The notes beneath the pieces were generated by a model. The model was not told the origin of the DNA, made no database searches, and saw only the letters and a program-made list of their open reading frames with translations. Below are positions 11,803 to 24,337 of a DNA stretch of 64,000 nucleotides, piece by piece. Positions within the stretch are counted from its first letter, which is position 1, and each line of letters opens with the position of its first letter. Position numbers and translations under genes: made by a program. This DNA comes from Triticum aestivum (Eukaryota; Streptophyta; Magnoliopsida; Poales; Poaceae): NCBI RefSeq assembly GCF_018294505.1, contig NC_057803.1, positions 685,193,881-685,257,880 on the forward strand, written 5' to 3'.

Positions 11803-13519
11803 TGAAGGAAATATGCCATAGAGGCAATAATAATGTTATTATTTTATTTCCTTATATCATGATAAATGTTTCTTATTCATGCTAGAATTGTATTATCCGG
11901 AAACATAATACTTGTGTGAACACATAGACAAACCAAACGTCACTAGTATGCCTCTACTTGACTAGCTCATTAATCAAAGATGGTTATGTTTCCTAACCAT
12001 AGACATGTGTTGTCATTTGATTAATGGGATTACATTATTGGGAGAATGATGTGATTGACATGACCCATTCCATTAGCTTAGCACCCGATCATTTAGTATG
12101 TTGCTATTGCTTTCTTCATGACTTATACATGTTCCTATGACTATGAGATTATGCAACTCCCATTTGCCGGAGGAACACTTTGTGTGCTACCAAACGTCAC
12201 AACGTAACTGGGTGATTATAAAGGAGCTCTACAGGTGTCTCCAAAGGTACATGTTGGGTTGGCGTATTTCGAGATTAGGATTTGTCACTCCGATTGTCGG
12301 AGAGGTATCTCTGGGCCCTCTCGGTAATGCACATCACATAAGCCTTGCAAGCATTGCAACTAATGAGTTAGTTGCGAGATGATGTATTACGAAACGAGTA
12401 AAGAGACTTTCCGATAATGAGATTGAACTAGGTATTGAAATACCGACGATCGAATCTCGGGCAAGTAAAATACCGATGACAAAGGGAACAACGTATGTTG
12501 TTATGCGGTCTGACCGATAAAGATCTTCATAGAATATGTAGGAGCCAATATGAGCATCCAGGTTCCGCTATTGGTTATTGAACGGAGACGTGTCTCGGTC
12601 ATGTATACATTGTTCTCGAACCCGTAGGGTCCGCACGCTTAAGGTTTCGATGACAGTTATATTATGAGTTTATGAGTTTTGATGTACCGAAGTTAGTTCA
12701 GAGTCCCGGATGTGATCACAGACATAACGAGGAGTCTCGAAATGGTTGAGACATAAAGATTGATATATTGGATGGCTATATTCGGACACCGGAAGTGTTC
12801 TGGGTGATTTTGGAGAAAACCGGAGAGCCGGAGGGTTACCGGAACCCTACCGGGAGAAGTAATGGGCCATACGGGCCTTAGTGGAGAGAGAGAGGGGCAG
12901 CCAGGGTGGGCTGCACGCTTCCTCCCCCTGGTCCGAATTGGACTAGGAGAGGGGGGGTGGCGCCCCCCTTTCCTTCTCCCTCCCCACTTCCTTCCCCCTC
13001 CTAGTAGGAGTCCTACTCCTACTAGGAGGAGGACTCCTCCTGGCGCGCCAATAGGGGCCGGCCGGCCTCCTCCCCTTGATCCTTTATATACGGGGGCAGG
13101 GGGCACCCCTAGACACACAAGTTGATCCACGTGATCATATTCTTAGCCATGTGCGGTGCCCCCTTCCACCATAATCCTCGGTAATATTGTAGCGGTGCTT
13201 AGGCGAAGCCCTGCGACGGTAGTACATCAAGATCGTCACCACGCCGTCGTGCTGACGGAACTCTACCCCGACACTTTGCTGGATCGGAGTCCGGGGATCG
13301 TCATCGAGCTGAAAGTGTGCTAAAACTCGGAGGTGCCATAGTTTCGATGCTTGATCGGTCGGGCCGTGAAGACGTATGACTACATCAACCGCGTTGTGCT
13401 AACGCTTTCGCTGTCGGTCTACAAGGGTACGTAGATCACACTCTCCCCTCTCGTTGCTATGCATCGCCATGATCTTGCATGTGCGTAGGAAAATTTTGAA
13501 ATTACTACGTTCCCCAACA
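11803..13519 (+). mobile_element. Angela/WIS/BARE-type copia solo LTR, TSD TACAC
   Basis: 1717 bp starting TGAAGGAAATATGCC and ending TTCCCCAACA, flanked by TACAC at 11798-11802 and 13520-13524. The first 200 bases match the well-known Triticeae Angela/WIS/BARE LTR (CAATAATAATGTTATTATTT, then CACTAGTATGCCTCTACTTG). TTTATATA at 13083-13090 marks the promoter region. There is no internal domain, so it is a solo LTR. It sits in the gag frame of the host element and its length keeps the downstream frame in register. Confidence 0.93.
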
Positions 13520-14766
13520 TACACGCCATCAAATACCTCCCACTCAAACTCAAAGGACCAGCTCGACATTGGCTCAACAGCCTGCCAGTAGAATCCATTG
13601 GCTGTTGGGAAGATCTGGAGGCTGCATTCCTTGACAACTTCCAGGGCACTTATGTACGACCACCAGATGCCGCTGACTTGAGCCACATAATTCAGCAGCC
13701 AGAGGAATCGGCCAGGCAATTCTGGACACGGTTCCTGACAAAGAAAAATCAAATCGTCGACTGTCCGGATGCAGAAGCCCTACCAGCTTTTAAGCACAAC
13801 ATCTGTGACAAGTGGCTCGCCCGGCACCTTGGCCAGGAAAAGTCGAAATCTATGGCAGCCCTCACGACACTCATGACCTGCTTTTGCGCGGGAGAGGATA
13901 GCTGGCTGGCTCGAAGCAATAACATATCAAAGAACCATGGTACTTCGGATACCAAGGATAGCAATGGCAGGTCACGTCGCAACAAACACAAGCGCTGCAT
14001 CAACAGCAGCAATACCGAGGATACAGCAGTCAATGCCAGATTCAGAGGCTCTAAACCCGGTCAGCGGAAAAAGCCATTCAACAGGGAATGTGCGCTAAGG
14101 GATGTATATGCGTTGGAGCCAGTTGCCCCAAAGTTCAACCCATGGTCCTCCTGTCCGATCACCTTCGATTGTAGGGACCACCCCACTAGTATCCGTCATA
14201 GTGGATTCGTCGCACTAGTCCTAGACCCAACCATCGACGGATTTCACCTCACTCTAGTCCTTATGGACGGCGGCAGCAGCCTGAACCTGCTTTATCAGGA
14301 CACAGTGCGCAAAATGGGTATAGACCCCTCAAGGATCAAACCCACAAAAACAACCTTCAAAGGCGTCATACCAGGTGTAGAGGCCCATTGCACAGGCTCA
14401 GTCACACTGGAAGTGGTCTTCGGATCCCCGGATAACTTCCGAAGCGAGGAGTTAATCTTCGATTTAGTCCCGTTCCGCAGTGGCTATCATGCACTGCTCG
14501 GGCGAACCGCATTTGCGAGATTCAATGCGGTACCTCATTATGCATACCTCAAGCTCAAGATGCCAGGACCTCGGGGGGTCATCACGGTCAATGGAAACAC
14601 AGAGCGCTCTCTCCGCACGGAGGAGCACACTGCGGCCCTCGCAGCAGAAGCACAAAGCAGCCTCTTCTGGCAATCCACCAGTTCGGTGATTAAACACCCA
14701 AACACCGTCAAGCGCGCCCGGAGTAATCTGCAACAAGACCGCCTAGCACGTTCTGAGCTCGCATAG

Positions 14767-15966
14767 CAATGTGGCCCCCACCCCAGTCCTAGCCAAATGG
14801 CGAAATCCGTGCCACGCGTACATAATTACGCATTGAAAATACCATGGGCATAGGTGGGGGGGCACGACTACGGCACGCCCCAAAACGCGGCTCAGCCGCA
14901 CTAGGGGCTTCCTGCTTTGTTGTTTTTTCTCTCTTTTAGGACTTTACTCTCTGGAAACCCCGTCCGGCAGTACGATTGCCGGACACACGATACAACAACC
15001 AAGGAGGCATAAAGCTACGTCGCACCATGGAACTCCCAGGTGGTCTCTGATAACAAGTGAAATACCTGCTTTAAATACCATTCCTCAGCTTGCCCTTGGA
15101 GGGGACATGTCAAATAGTCCTACTTTTTGCTTATCGCACTACTTGTATCATTCTGCTTCGACGCACCTTTTTGAATAAACAATGCATAGCACTAGACTAT
15201 TATCGCATTCTCTATTCTTTTTTATATATATGTTCACTCATGACATTCAACACCTGTACACTCTGGTACGGCCAATACGCCAGGGGCTTAAGCGTACCCC
15301 GTAATACGGCGTGAGAAGTCCAAACACTTTCGACAGTGCGGCACCCGAACTTATAGCATTATATGCATCAGCTCCGAATCATGTCTTGGTTCAATAGTTG
15401 GGTTTGCCCGGCTCCCATATTTTGGTACCTTACGTTCCGCTATATCGGCTAAGGTAGCACTGGGAGAACTACTGCGATTGTGCCCCGGTTCATCTGGGCA
15501 AGCACCTCAGTAGAGAAAGCTAAAACTGACTGTCATGATAAGGTGAGAGCTGGTCGCTGTTCTAGAGGTCTCGAGTCCCTAAAGACTTATGCCGCTTAGG
15601 GCGAGGAGTCAGCTTTGTCCGGGTTAGGCGTGTATAGCACCCTGAATTCGGCCTTCCGAATACTAGGGGCTTCGCCAAAATTTAAAATTGTAGACTTCTA
15701 TGGCTAAGTGAGAGTGATAAAGCATTATAGTCTGATTGCCTTGTTCGTTGTGCTGAGCACCTCCCTCGAAGGACCCAACAATGGGAAAAAGAGTGCTCAT
15801 ATTTATCCCGAACACCCCAGCACTCGTGGCATGGGGGCATAAGCCGACGACTGGCCATCTCTCAGATTTGATAAACAGCCGCACAGAAGGTAATATTTTA
15901 AATTCAAACAAGCATTGCATAGCGCACATGAACAAGTTTTCATAATACAGGATCACACGAGCAAGT
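14767..15966. other. Convergent spacer, copy 1
   Basis: Separates the 3' end of the sense gag-protease frame from the 3' end of the antisense gene. No polymerase or integrase remnant is visible on either strand. It aligns in general with the copy 2 spacer (27928-29104), so the loss of pol predates both insertions. Confidence 0.7.
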
Positions 15967-18900
15967 TCATTCAAAAATTACATCCTTCGCACACTCGTCC
16001 GCCACAAGATGGGAACCCTTCAGGACACCCTCATAATACATTTCAGGGTGGCGATGCTCCTTGCCCTGCGGCAGCCCCTCCTTCACCAGCTTCTCGGCAT
16101 CCATCTTGGCCCAGTGCACCTTCGCACGGGCAAAAGCCCGGCGTGCACCTTCGATGCAGACGGACCGCTTTATGACTTCCAGCCGTGGGCGAGAATTCAC
16201 AAGCCACCTCACCAGGCCGAAGTAGCTGTTGGGAAGGGCGTCGCCAGGCCACATCCGGACTATAAGGCCCCTCATGGCCTGTTCGGCCGCCTTGTGCAGC
16301 TCGACCAGTTGCTTCAGCTGGTCGCTCACAGGCATCGGGTGTTCGGTCCCAGTATAATGAGACCAGAACAACTTCTCCGTCAAGCTTCCCTCCTCGGCTT
16401 GGTAGTACTTTGCGGCATCCGACACGCTGCGGGGAAAATCTGCGAATGCTCCTGGAGACCTCCGGACTCAGGTAAGTAACAAGTAATTTACTTTCACATG
16501 CTTGCTTTGCATAATGAATGCCTTACCTGCCGCTATCTTCCTCATCGCCTCAATTTCCTGGAGGGCCTTTTGGGCTTCAGCCTTGGCATGCTTTGTGCTC
16601 TCGAGGGCCGCAGCAAGCTCGGACTCTCGTGTCTCTGAGTCAAGCTCCAAAGTCTCGTGCTTCTTCACGAGAGCCTGGAGCTCTTGCTGCACCTCGCCCA
16701 CCCATGCCTCTTGTTTCTCCCGCTCGGTGCGCTCCTCGGCCACTTTGTTTTCGGCCTCGTCAGCGCTCGCTTCAGGGTTGCCACTTTGGTCGTGGCCCCT
16801 GGCACATCCATGATGATCCTATCATTTTGCAACCACATCTTTTATTAGACAAGGTATTACTTACCTTTGTTCTCTCGAGCTGCCTATTGGCAAGGCCGAG
16901 TTCTTTCTCGGACCGCTCAAGGTTCTGCTTCAGTGCGGTGACCTCCGCGGTCAGTGCGGCAGAGGTCGGCAGCGAAGCCTGCATACGCATATAGACATAC
17001 TTGTATTAGACTCCTGCAGATATTATTTGATCCTCTATTTGGCTTTTCTTTGTGAACACCAAACAGAGCATCAGGGGCTACTGTCTATGCGGTAATATTT
17101 TCCTATATTTTAAATACTTACCTCAAAGCCTGTTAGAAGGCTGGCACAGGCTTCAGTCAGTCCGCTCTTGGCGGACTGGACCTTCTTGATCACCGCACTC
17201 ATAATAGTGTGATGCTCTTCGTCGATGGAAGCACCACGAAGCGCTCCCAGCAGGTTGTCCGATGCCTCTGGATAGACAGAGGTAACCGGCACGGGCGGCT
17301 TGCCCCTCTTGGCAGGGGGCCGCCTGTCGGAGTCCGGAACCACTAGAGGTTCCGGCGCGGTGTTCGGCTGAGGGACGAACTTGGAGCCCTTGGGAGTCTT
17401 GCTCCCTTTGCGCCTGGAGTCCGGAAGGTCACCTTGAGGCGCCTCCAGGACTACCTCCCCTCGGTTCGGTGTCCATTGAGACAATACCTCGACATTTTCC
17501 GTACGGCGAGGAGAGGAGGCGGTTGGAAGTGACTCACTATTCATGTCCGACGGGTCCAAGGAACCGTCCGACGAGGATACGTCGATGCGGGCTCGGGGCG
17601 GACTGCATGATCATATTCGATGTTAGGAGAAGCAGTGCAATAAAAGTATGGTATGAGTTACTCTGGTATCCGAATACTTACGACTTCGCTAGGGGCTTGG
17701 CCCCGAGTAAACACTCGTCTTCATTATCGTCGGCGGTGGTGGAACAGTCCAGAAGGAGAGTCCTTCCCTTCTTGGACCCTCTGGCCTCCCCGGTTGGGGC
17801 GGCCTTCCTTTTCCTGTTTCCCCCAGCTGGAGGGGGAGAACCGTCATCTTCCTCCTCCTCGTTTTCACAGGAGGAGTGTGTCTCGGAGTTATCGGACGAT
17901 GAGTCTGATACCACCTGGCGTCGGGAACTCTTTCGGGTTCCCGTGGCCTTCTTCTTGATCTTCTTCTCTGGCACCTCATAAGGAGCCAGAGTCCGCATCT
18001 TTGTCAGGAGAGCGTCTGCAGGGTCTTCGGGCAGAGGGGCCGGACAGTCAATCTACTCCGATGTCTCCACCCAGTCCTGTCAAAGGCATGGGAGCTCAGA
18101 CCCCGCACATGGTTAAACTATGGAAAATAAATACCCTACGAGGTGTACAGAACTTACCGGATTTGCAGGGCGCGTCGCGCTTAGCCTGCGGTCCTCGGTA
18201 AGGGGAGGGGGGACCTCGGCGCCCTTGAACAGCCCTTCCAGATGTCCTTATGTGTCGTGTCGAAGAGCTAGTGTAGAGTCTGGTGCTGGGCCGGGTCGAA
18301 CTCCCATAAGTTGAAAGCCCGTCGTTGACACGGGAGGATCCGGTGGAAGAGCATGACCTGGACTATGTTGACAAGCTTGAGTTTCTTGCCTATCATGTTC
18401 CGGATACACTTCTGGAGTCCGTCCAGCTCCACCGATGAGCCCCAAGACAGGCCCTTCTCCTTCCAGGAAGTGAGCCGCGTGGGGATTCCAGATCGAAACT
18501 CGGGGGCCGCCACCCAGTTGGTGTTGCGCGGCTCAGTGATGTAGAACCACCCCGATTGCCACCCCTTTATGGTCTCCACGAAGGAGCCCTCGAGCCATGT
18601 AACATTGGGCATTTTGCCCACCATGGCTCCGCCGCATTCCGCTTGTTGGCCACCTACTACCTTCGGTTTGACATTGAAGGTCTTCAGCCACATGCCAAAG
18701 TGGGGCCGGATGTGGAGGAAGCCTCGCACACGATGATGAACACTGAGATGTTGAGGATGAAATTCGGAGCTAGATCATGGAAGTCCAGCCCCATAATAGA
18801 ACATAAGGCCGCGGACGAATGGATGGAGGGGAAACCCCAGTCCGCGGACGAAGTGGGTGAGGAAAACCACCCTTTCGTAAGGTTCCGGGGTAGGGACGAT

Positions 18901-19020
18901 CTGCCCCGCGGCTGGCAGCCGGTGCACAATATCCGCGGCTAAGTATCCGGCCCCGCGCAGCTTTTTGATGTCTCTCTCCATAACGGAGGAGACCATCCAC
19001 TTTCCTCCCGCTCCAGACAT
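15967..19020 (-). pseudogene. Six-exon antisense gene, copy 1 (gypsy-type transposon domain plus coiled coil)
   Basis: Exons with GT-AG borders: 19020-18158, 18076-17682, 17602-17122, 16978-16865, 16798-16527, 16451-15967. ATG at 19018-19020 gives MSGAGGKWMVSSVM. Exon 1 carries a plant domain known as 'putative gypsy type transposon' (PF04195 family, by motif: FVRGLMFYYG, LKTFNVKPKVV, GWQSGWFYITEP). Exon 2 is a Lys/Ser/Glu-rich linker; exons 4-5 form a heptad-like coiled coil rich in Glu, Ala and Leu; the last exon includes HKAAEQAMRGLIVRMWPGD and ends KDVIFE. Biochemical function is unknown; a role in trafficking or packaging would be speculation. Breaks: compensating +1 and -1 shifts near 18783 and 18722, and a stop at 18268. 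The gene lies wholly between gag-pro and the 3' LTR and is read toward gag-pro. Confidence 0.82.
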
Positions 19021-19133
19021 GTTTGGAGAGGGTTGAGGAGAAGGATGTGGACTTGGGCGCTGGAGCTCAAGTGCGCGAGAATGGATGAGCAAGGAGGAAG
19101 AAGGCGTGAGTAGAAAACGGTGAACCCTTATCC

Positions 19134-19140
19134 CTTTATA
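19134..19140 (-). promoter_or_regulatory. TATA box of the antisense gene, copy 1
   Basis: TATAAAG on the minus strand, followed by GGATAAGG, about 114 bases upstream of the ATG. The same TATAAAGGGATAAGG string lies at nearly the same distance from the ATG in copy 2. It is outside the LTR, so the gene has its own core promoter. Confidence 0.72.
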
Positions 19141-19572
19141 AGGGCGAATGAAACTATGCGCCCCCACCAGCCTGGTAAAACTCGCTTATCCCCCAAGCGC
19201 TGTAATTGATGGCGCGGTTGGGCTACCCACGTCCGTATTGATGGGAATCCCGTAATAAGGGGACATGATCTCTGCTTCGACAAGAGTGCCAAGGAAACCG
19301 CCTCGCGAAACACGCTGAGGTTGGTTGTGAAAAACAATTCGAATGGTGACCTGGCTGTGGTGTGATGTCACACTGCGGAATACGTCGGCAGATTAGATTT
19401 GTGAAAATATTATTCTCTCTATGGTTGTATGTGGAACTTGTTTTGCAGAGCCGGACACGATCCTTGTGTTCAAAATCTTCCATGAAGTATTCGGAGGAGG
19501 AACCCGCCTTGCAATGCCGAAGACAATCTGCGCGCCGGACTCATCGTCATTGAAGCCTGGTTCAGGGGCTAC

Positions 19573-20046
19573 TGAGGGAGTCCTGGATTAGGGGGTATCC
19601 GGACAGCCGAATTATATCCTTTGGCCGGACTATTGGACTATGAAGATACAAGATTGAAGACTTCGTCCCGTGTCCGGATAGGATTCTCCTTGGCGTGGAA
19701 GGCAAGCTTGGCAATACGGATATGTAAATCTCCTTCCTTGTAACCGACTCTGTGTAACCCTAGCCCCCTCCAGTATCTATATAAACCGGAGGGTTTAGTC
19801 TGTAGGACCAACAACAACAATCATACCATAGGCTAGCTTCTAGGGTTTAGCCTCTTCGATCTTATGGTAGATCAACTCTTGTAATACTCATATCATCAAG
19901 ATCAATCAAGCAGGAGTAGGGTGTTACCAACATCGAGAGGGCCCGAAACTGGGTAAAAACATCATGTCCCCCATCTCCTGTTACCATCCGCCTAGACGCA
20001 CAGTTCGGGACCCCCTATCCGAGATCCGCTGGTTTTGACACCGACA
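19573..20046 (+). repeat. 3' LTR, copy 1
   Basis: 474 bp matching 9464-9937, with the same TATA position and termini. It is followed directly by the second GCTAC duplication. Confidence 0.95.
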
Positions 20047-20051
20047 GCTAC

Positions 20052-20818
20052 TATCCTTTTTCCGCACTTGTGCTTCAAAGTAGCACCATGTTCTTCATAT
20101 AGAGAGTCTCTTGAGTTATCACTTTCATATACTAGTGGGAATTTTCATTATAGAACTTGGCTTGTATAGTCCGATGATGGGCTTCCTGAAATGCCCAAGG
20201 TCTTCATGAGCAAGCAAGTTGGATGCACACCCACTTAGTTTCAGTTGGAGCTTTCATACACTTATAGCTCTAGTGCATCCGTTGCATGGCAATCCCTACT
20301 CACTCACATTGATATCTATTGATGGGCATCTCCATAGCCCGTTGATACGCCTAGTTGATGTGAGACTATCTTCTCCTTTTTGTCTTCTCCACCATCATAT
20401 TCTATTCCACCTATACTGCTATGTCCATGGCTCACGCTCATGTATTGCATGAAAGTTGAAAAGGTTTGAGAACGTCAAAAGTATGAAACAATTGCTTGGC
20501 TTGTCATCGGGGTTGTGCATGATGTGAATATTTTGTGCGGTGAAGATAGAGCATAGCTAGACTATATGATTTTGTAGGGATAACTTTCTTTGGCCATGTT
20601 ATTTTGAAAAGACATGATTGCTTTATTAGTAGGCTTGAAGTATTATTGTTTTTATGCCAAATGATAGACTATTGCTTTGAATCACTCGTGTCTTAATATT
20701 CATGCCATGATTAGATTACATGATCAAGATTATGCTAGGTAGCATTCCACATCAAAAATTATCTTTTTTTTTATCATTTACCTACTCGAGGACGAGCAGG
20801 AATTAAGCTTGGGGATGC
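20052..20818 (+). other. Fatima-like 3' internal region and polypurine tract
   Basis: Non-coding continuation of the Fatima-like internal domain after the nested element. It ends with the tract GAGCAGGAATTAAGCTTGGG (20794-20813) plus GATGC, directly before the 3' LTR. This is the plus-strand primer position. Confidence 0.75.
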
Positions 20819-22344
20819 TGATACGTCTCCATTATATCTATAATTTTTGATTGTTCCATGCCAATATTCTACAACTTTCATATACTTTTGGCAACCTTTT
20901 ATACTATTTTTGGGACTAACATATTGATCCAGTGCCCAGTGCCAGTTCCTGTTTGTTGCATGTTTTTTGTTTCGCAAAATATCCATATCAAACGGAATCC
21001 AAACGGAATAAAAACTGATAGAGATTTTTTTGGAATATATATGATTTTTGGGAAGAAAAATCCACGCGAGATGATGCTCGAGGGGCCCATGAGGTAGGGG
21101 GCGCGCCCCACGGAGGCAGGCGCGCCCCTGACCCTCGTGGCCACCCCGTAAGACAGTTGATGCCCTTGTTTCGCCGCATGAAAGCTAATATCCATATATA
21201 GATCGTGTTAAAATTTTAGCCCAATCGGAGTTACGAATCTCCGGGAATATAAGAAATGGTGAAAGGGAAGAATCTGAGAACCAGAAACAGAGAGAGACAG
21301 AGAGACAAATCCAATCTTGGAGGGGCTCTCGCCCTCCCGTGCCATGGAGGTCATGCACCAGAGGGGAAACCCTTCTCCATCTAGGGAGGAGGTCAAGGAA
21401 CAAGAAGAAGGAGGTGGGCTCTCTCCCTATCGCTTCCGGTGGCACCGGAGTGCCACCGGGGCCATCATCATCACCGCGATCTACACCAACACCTCCGCCA
21501 TCTTCACCAACATCTCCATCACCTTCCCCCCTCTATCTATAGCGGTCCACTCTCCCGCAACCCGCTGTACCCTCTACTTGAACATGGTGATTTATGCTTC
21601 ATATTATTATCCAATGATGTGTTGCCATCCTATGATGTCTGAGTAGATTTTCATTGTCCTATCGATGGTTGATGAATTGCTATGATTGGTTTAATTTGCT
21701 TGTGGTTATGTTGCTGTCCTTTGGTACCTATCATATGATTGCGCGCGTGCATCACACCCTAGGGTTAGTTGTATGTTGATAGAACTATGTATTGGAGGGC
21801 AAGAGTGACAGAAGCTTCAACCTAGCATAGAAATTGATGCATACGGGATTGAATGGGGACCAATTTATCTTAATGCTATGGTTGGATTTTACCTTCATGA
21901 ATGTTAGTAGTTGCGGATGCTTGCTAATAGTTCCAATCATAAGTGCATAGAATTCCAAGTCAGGGATGACATGCTAGCAGTGGCCTCTCCCACATAATAC
22001 TTGCTATCGGTCTAGTAAAGTAGTCAATTGCTTAAGGGGTAATTTCGCAACTCCTACCACCACTTTTCCACACTCGCTATATTTACTTTATTGTTTCTTT
22101 ATCTAAACAGCCCCTACTTTTTATTTACGTACTCTTTATTATCTTGCAAACCTATCCAACAACACCTAGAAAGTACTTCTAGTTTCATACTTGTTCTAGG
22201 TAAAGCGAATGTCAAGCGTGCGTAGAGTTGTATCGGTGGTCGATAGAACTTGAGGGAATATTTATTCTACCTTTAGCTCCTCGTTGGGCTCGACACTCTT
22301 ACTTATCAAAAATTGTTGCGATCCCCTATACTTGTGGGTTATCA
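20819..22344 (+). repeat. 3' LTR of the Fatima-like element
   Basis: 1526 bp, counterpart of 4243-5760, ending GGGTTATCA and followed by GTATT. Its first bases differ from the left LTR (CCATTATATC against CCGTCGTATC), one of the most diverged patches between the pair. Confidence 0.93.
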
Positions 22345-22349
22345 GTATT

Positions 22350-23234
22350 TCCCTCAGATATGAAACCAAGATTATTGAACCAGTAGGAGAACCAAGCAAC
22401 ATAGCGTAAATAGCCCCTGCACGCAGATCACAAATCCTCGCAACCCGACGTGTTAAAGGGGTTGTCAATCCCTTTCGGGTACGGCGCCTCAAGATAGGCA
22501 AACGGACATGAGATAAAATTGTAGTAGATTGATAGATCGAACGCCAAATAAAATAAATAAGAATAAATTGCAGCAAGGTATTTTTTTTATTTTTGCTTTA
22601 GTAGATCTGAAAATAAAAGCAAAGGAAAAGTAGATCGCAAAGGCAAATATATGAGAAAGAGACCCGGGGGTCGTAGGTTTCACTAGTGGCTTCTCTCGAG
22701 AAAAATAGCAAACGGTGGGTGAACAAATTACTGTTGGACAATTGATGGAACTTCAAATACTCATGACGATATCCAAGCAATGATCATTACATAGGCATCA
22801 CGTCCAAGATTAGTAGACTGACTCCTGCCTACATCTACTACTATTACTCCACACATCGACCACTATCCAGCATGCATCTAGTGTATTAAGTTCATGGAGA
22901 AATGGAGTAATGCAATAAGAACGATGACATGATGTAGACAAGATCTATCTATGTAGAGTTTTATCCTTAGTAGAAACTACATACGTGTCAGTCCCCTTCT
23001 GTCACTGGGATCAAGCACCGTAAGATCGAACCCACTACAAAGCACCTCTTCCCATTGCATGATAAATAGATCAAGTTGGCCAAACAAAACCCAAATATTG
23101 GAGAAGAAATAAGAGGCTATAAGCAATCATGCATAAAAGAGATCAAAGAAACTCAAATACTTTCATGGATATAAAAAGATAGATCTGATCATAAACTCAA
23201 AGTTCATCGATCCCAACAAACACACCGCAAAAGA
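22350..23234 (-). repeat. Middle and 3' part of the split gypsy solo LTR
   Basis: A block of the minus-strand solo LTR (see 4170-40857), entered on the left by the Fatima-like element after TSD GTATT and ending abruptly at 23234, where truncated copia LTR begins. No coding content. Confidence 0.8.
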
Positions 23235-23855
23235 GTTAAACTCGGTCTGGCCGATTTAGCAAAGCTAGTGACCGTTAGGGTTTTCGGTGGGACCGACATG
23301 CAACTTGGTAGGACCGATATGATTAGGGTTAGGGCATACCGTAATCTCGGTGAGATCGATTACACAAACTCGGTGAGACCGATTTTGGTAATAAGCTAAC
23401 CAGAGAGTTGGTCAGGTAAACTCGGTGGGACCGATCCCTCATTTCGGTGAGACTAAAATGTTACAAAAGGGAACCAGAGAGTTTACATTGCAGTTTCGGT
23501 GGGGCCGATCGCAAGTTTCTGTGAGACGGAAAGTATTGCAATAGGCAACAGAGAGTTTGCAATCCCATCTCGGTGAGACCGAGATCCCTATCGGTGAGAC
23601 CGATTTGCCTAGGGTTTCTGGCAGTGGCTATGACATTTAAAACTCGGTGGCGCCGGATAGAAAAAATCGGTGGGGCCGAGTTTTACTTTTGGTTTAGGTC
23701 ATATGTGGATGTGAGAAAGTAGTTGAGGGTTTTGGAGCATATCACTAAGCATTTTGAGCAAGAATCTCATTAAGCAACACCTCATCCCTCCTTGATAGTA
23801 TTGGCTTTTCCTATAGACTCAATATGATCTTGGATCACTAAAATGGAAAATATAG

Positions 23856-24337
23856 TGTCGGTGTCAAAACCGGCGGATCTCGGGTAGGGGGTCCCGAACT
23901 GTGCGTCTAGGCCGGATGGTAACTGGAGGCAAGGGACACGAAGTTTTACCCAGGTTCGGGCCCTCTTGATGGAGGTAAAACCCTACGTCCTGCTTGATTG
24001 ATATTGATGATATGGGTGTTACAAGAGTAGATCTACCACGAGATCAGAGAGGCTAAACCCTAGAAGCTAGCCTACGGTATGATTGTATGTTGTGATTATT
24101 GTCCTACGGACTAAAACCCTTCGGTTTATATAGACACCGGAGAGGGTTAGGGTTACACAAGGTCGGTTACAAAGGAGGAGATATCCATATACGTATTGCC
24201 TAGCTTGCCTTCCACGCCATGTAGAGTCCCATCCGGACACGAGGCGAAGTGTTCAATCTTGTATCTTCATAGTCTAACAGTCCGGCCAATGGAGATAGTC
24301 CGGCTGTCCGGAAACCCCCTAATCCAGGACTCCCTCA
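23856..24337 (-). repeat. 3' LTR, copy 2
   Basis: 482 bp. TTTATATA at 24125-24132 is the minus-strand TATA box. Differences from 32437-32918 are mainly single-base, many C/T or G/A. Confidence 0.94.

Larger units (their letters stand above)
9985..14766 (+). pseudogene. Gag-protease polyprotein, copy 1
   Basis: Gag packages the element RNA and the aspartic protease cuts the polyprotein. ATG at 9985 opens a frame of 1020 codons once the nested solo LTR and one TSD (1722 bases, a multiple of three) are set aside. The N-terminal half is acidic and low-complexity, then basic (KRRRQRRRSKSR near 10870-10900). The retrotransposon-gag core spans the insertion and includes LKLKGPARHWLNSL and EESARQFWTRFL. 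The protease shows VLMDGGSSLNLLY (active-site Asp in DGG) and HALLGRTAFARFNAVPHYA. Breaks: a TAG at 10993-10995, the LTR insertion after codon ARGDDLH, and a deletion of about 90 codons near 14080 that removed the zinc knuckle still present in copy 2. The frame ends at TAG 14764-14766. Confidence 0.88.
9464..20046 (+). mobile_element. Non-autonomous gypsy element, copy 1, with antisense gene, TSD GCTAC
   Basis: Identical-length LTRs (474 bp; 9464-9937 and 19573-20046, TGAGGGAG...CACCGACA) flanked by GCTAC at 9459-9463 and 20047-20051. Order: LTR, PBS, sense gag-protease frame (9985-14766), non-coding spacer, six-exon gene on the opposite strand (19020-15967), LTR. There is no reverse transcriptase, RNase H or integrase, so movement needs enzymes from a partner element. 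An Angela-type solo LTR lies inside gag. By eye the two LTRs differ at about 28 of 474 sites. Antisense ORFs near the 3' LTR are known in the Tat lineage of plant gypsy elements; assignment there is inference. Confidence 0.92.
4243..22344 (+). mobile_element. Fatima-like gypsy element, complete ends, TSD GTATT
   Basis: Two LTRs (4243-5760 and 20819-22344), both opening TGATACGTCTCC and ending GGGTTATCA, are flanked by GTATT at 4238-4242 and 22345-22349. PBS follows the left LTR and a PPT precedes the right one. The internal domain is 5761-9463 plus 20052-20818; the interruption is a younger element. Without it the element is about 7.5 kb. It contains one degraded frame and no reverse transcriptase, RNase H or integrase, so it is a non-autonomous derivative. 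The family name is from memory of the LTR start. Confidence 0.88.

Noticed and set aside
14767..15966. Remnant of reverse transcriptase or integrase in the spacer
   Set aside because: I looked for YVDD/FxDD, HHCC and DDE contexts on both strands and saw none; the same holds for 27928-29104.
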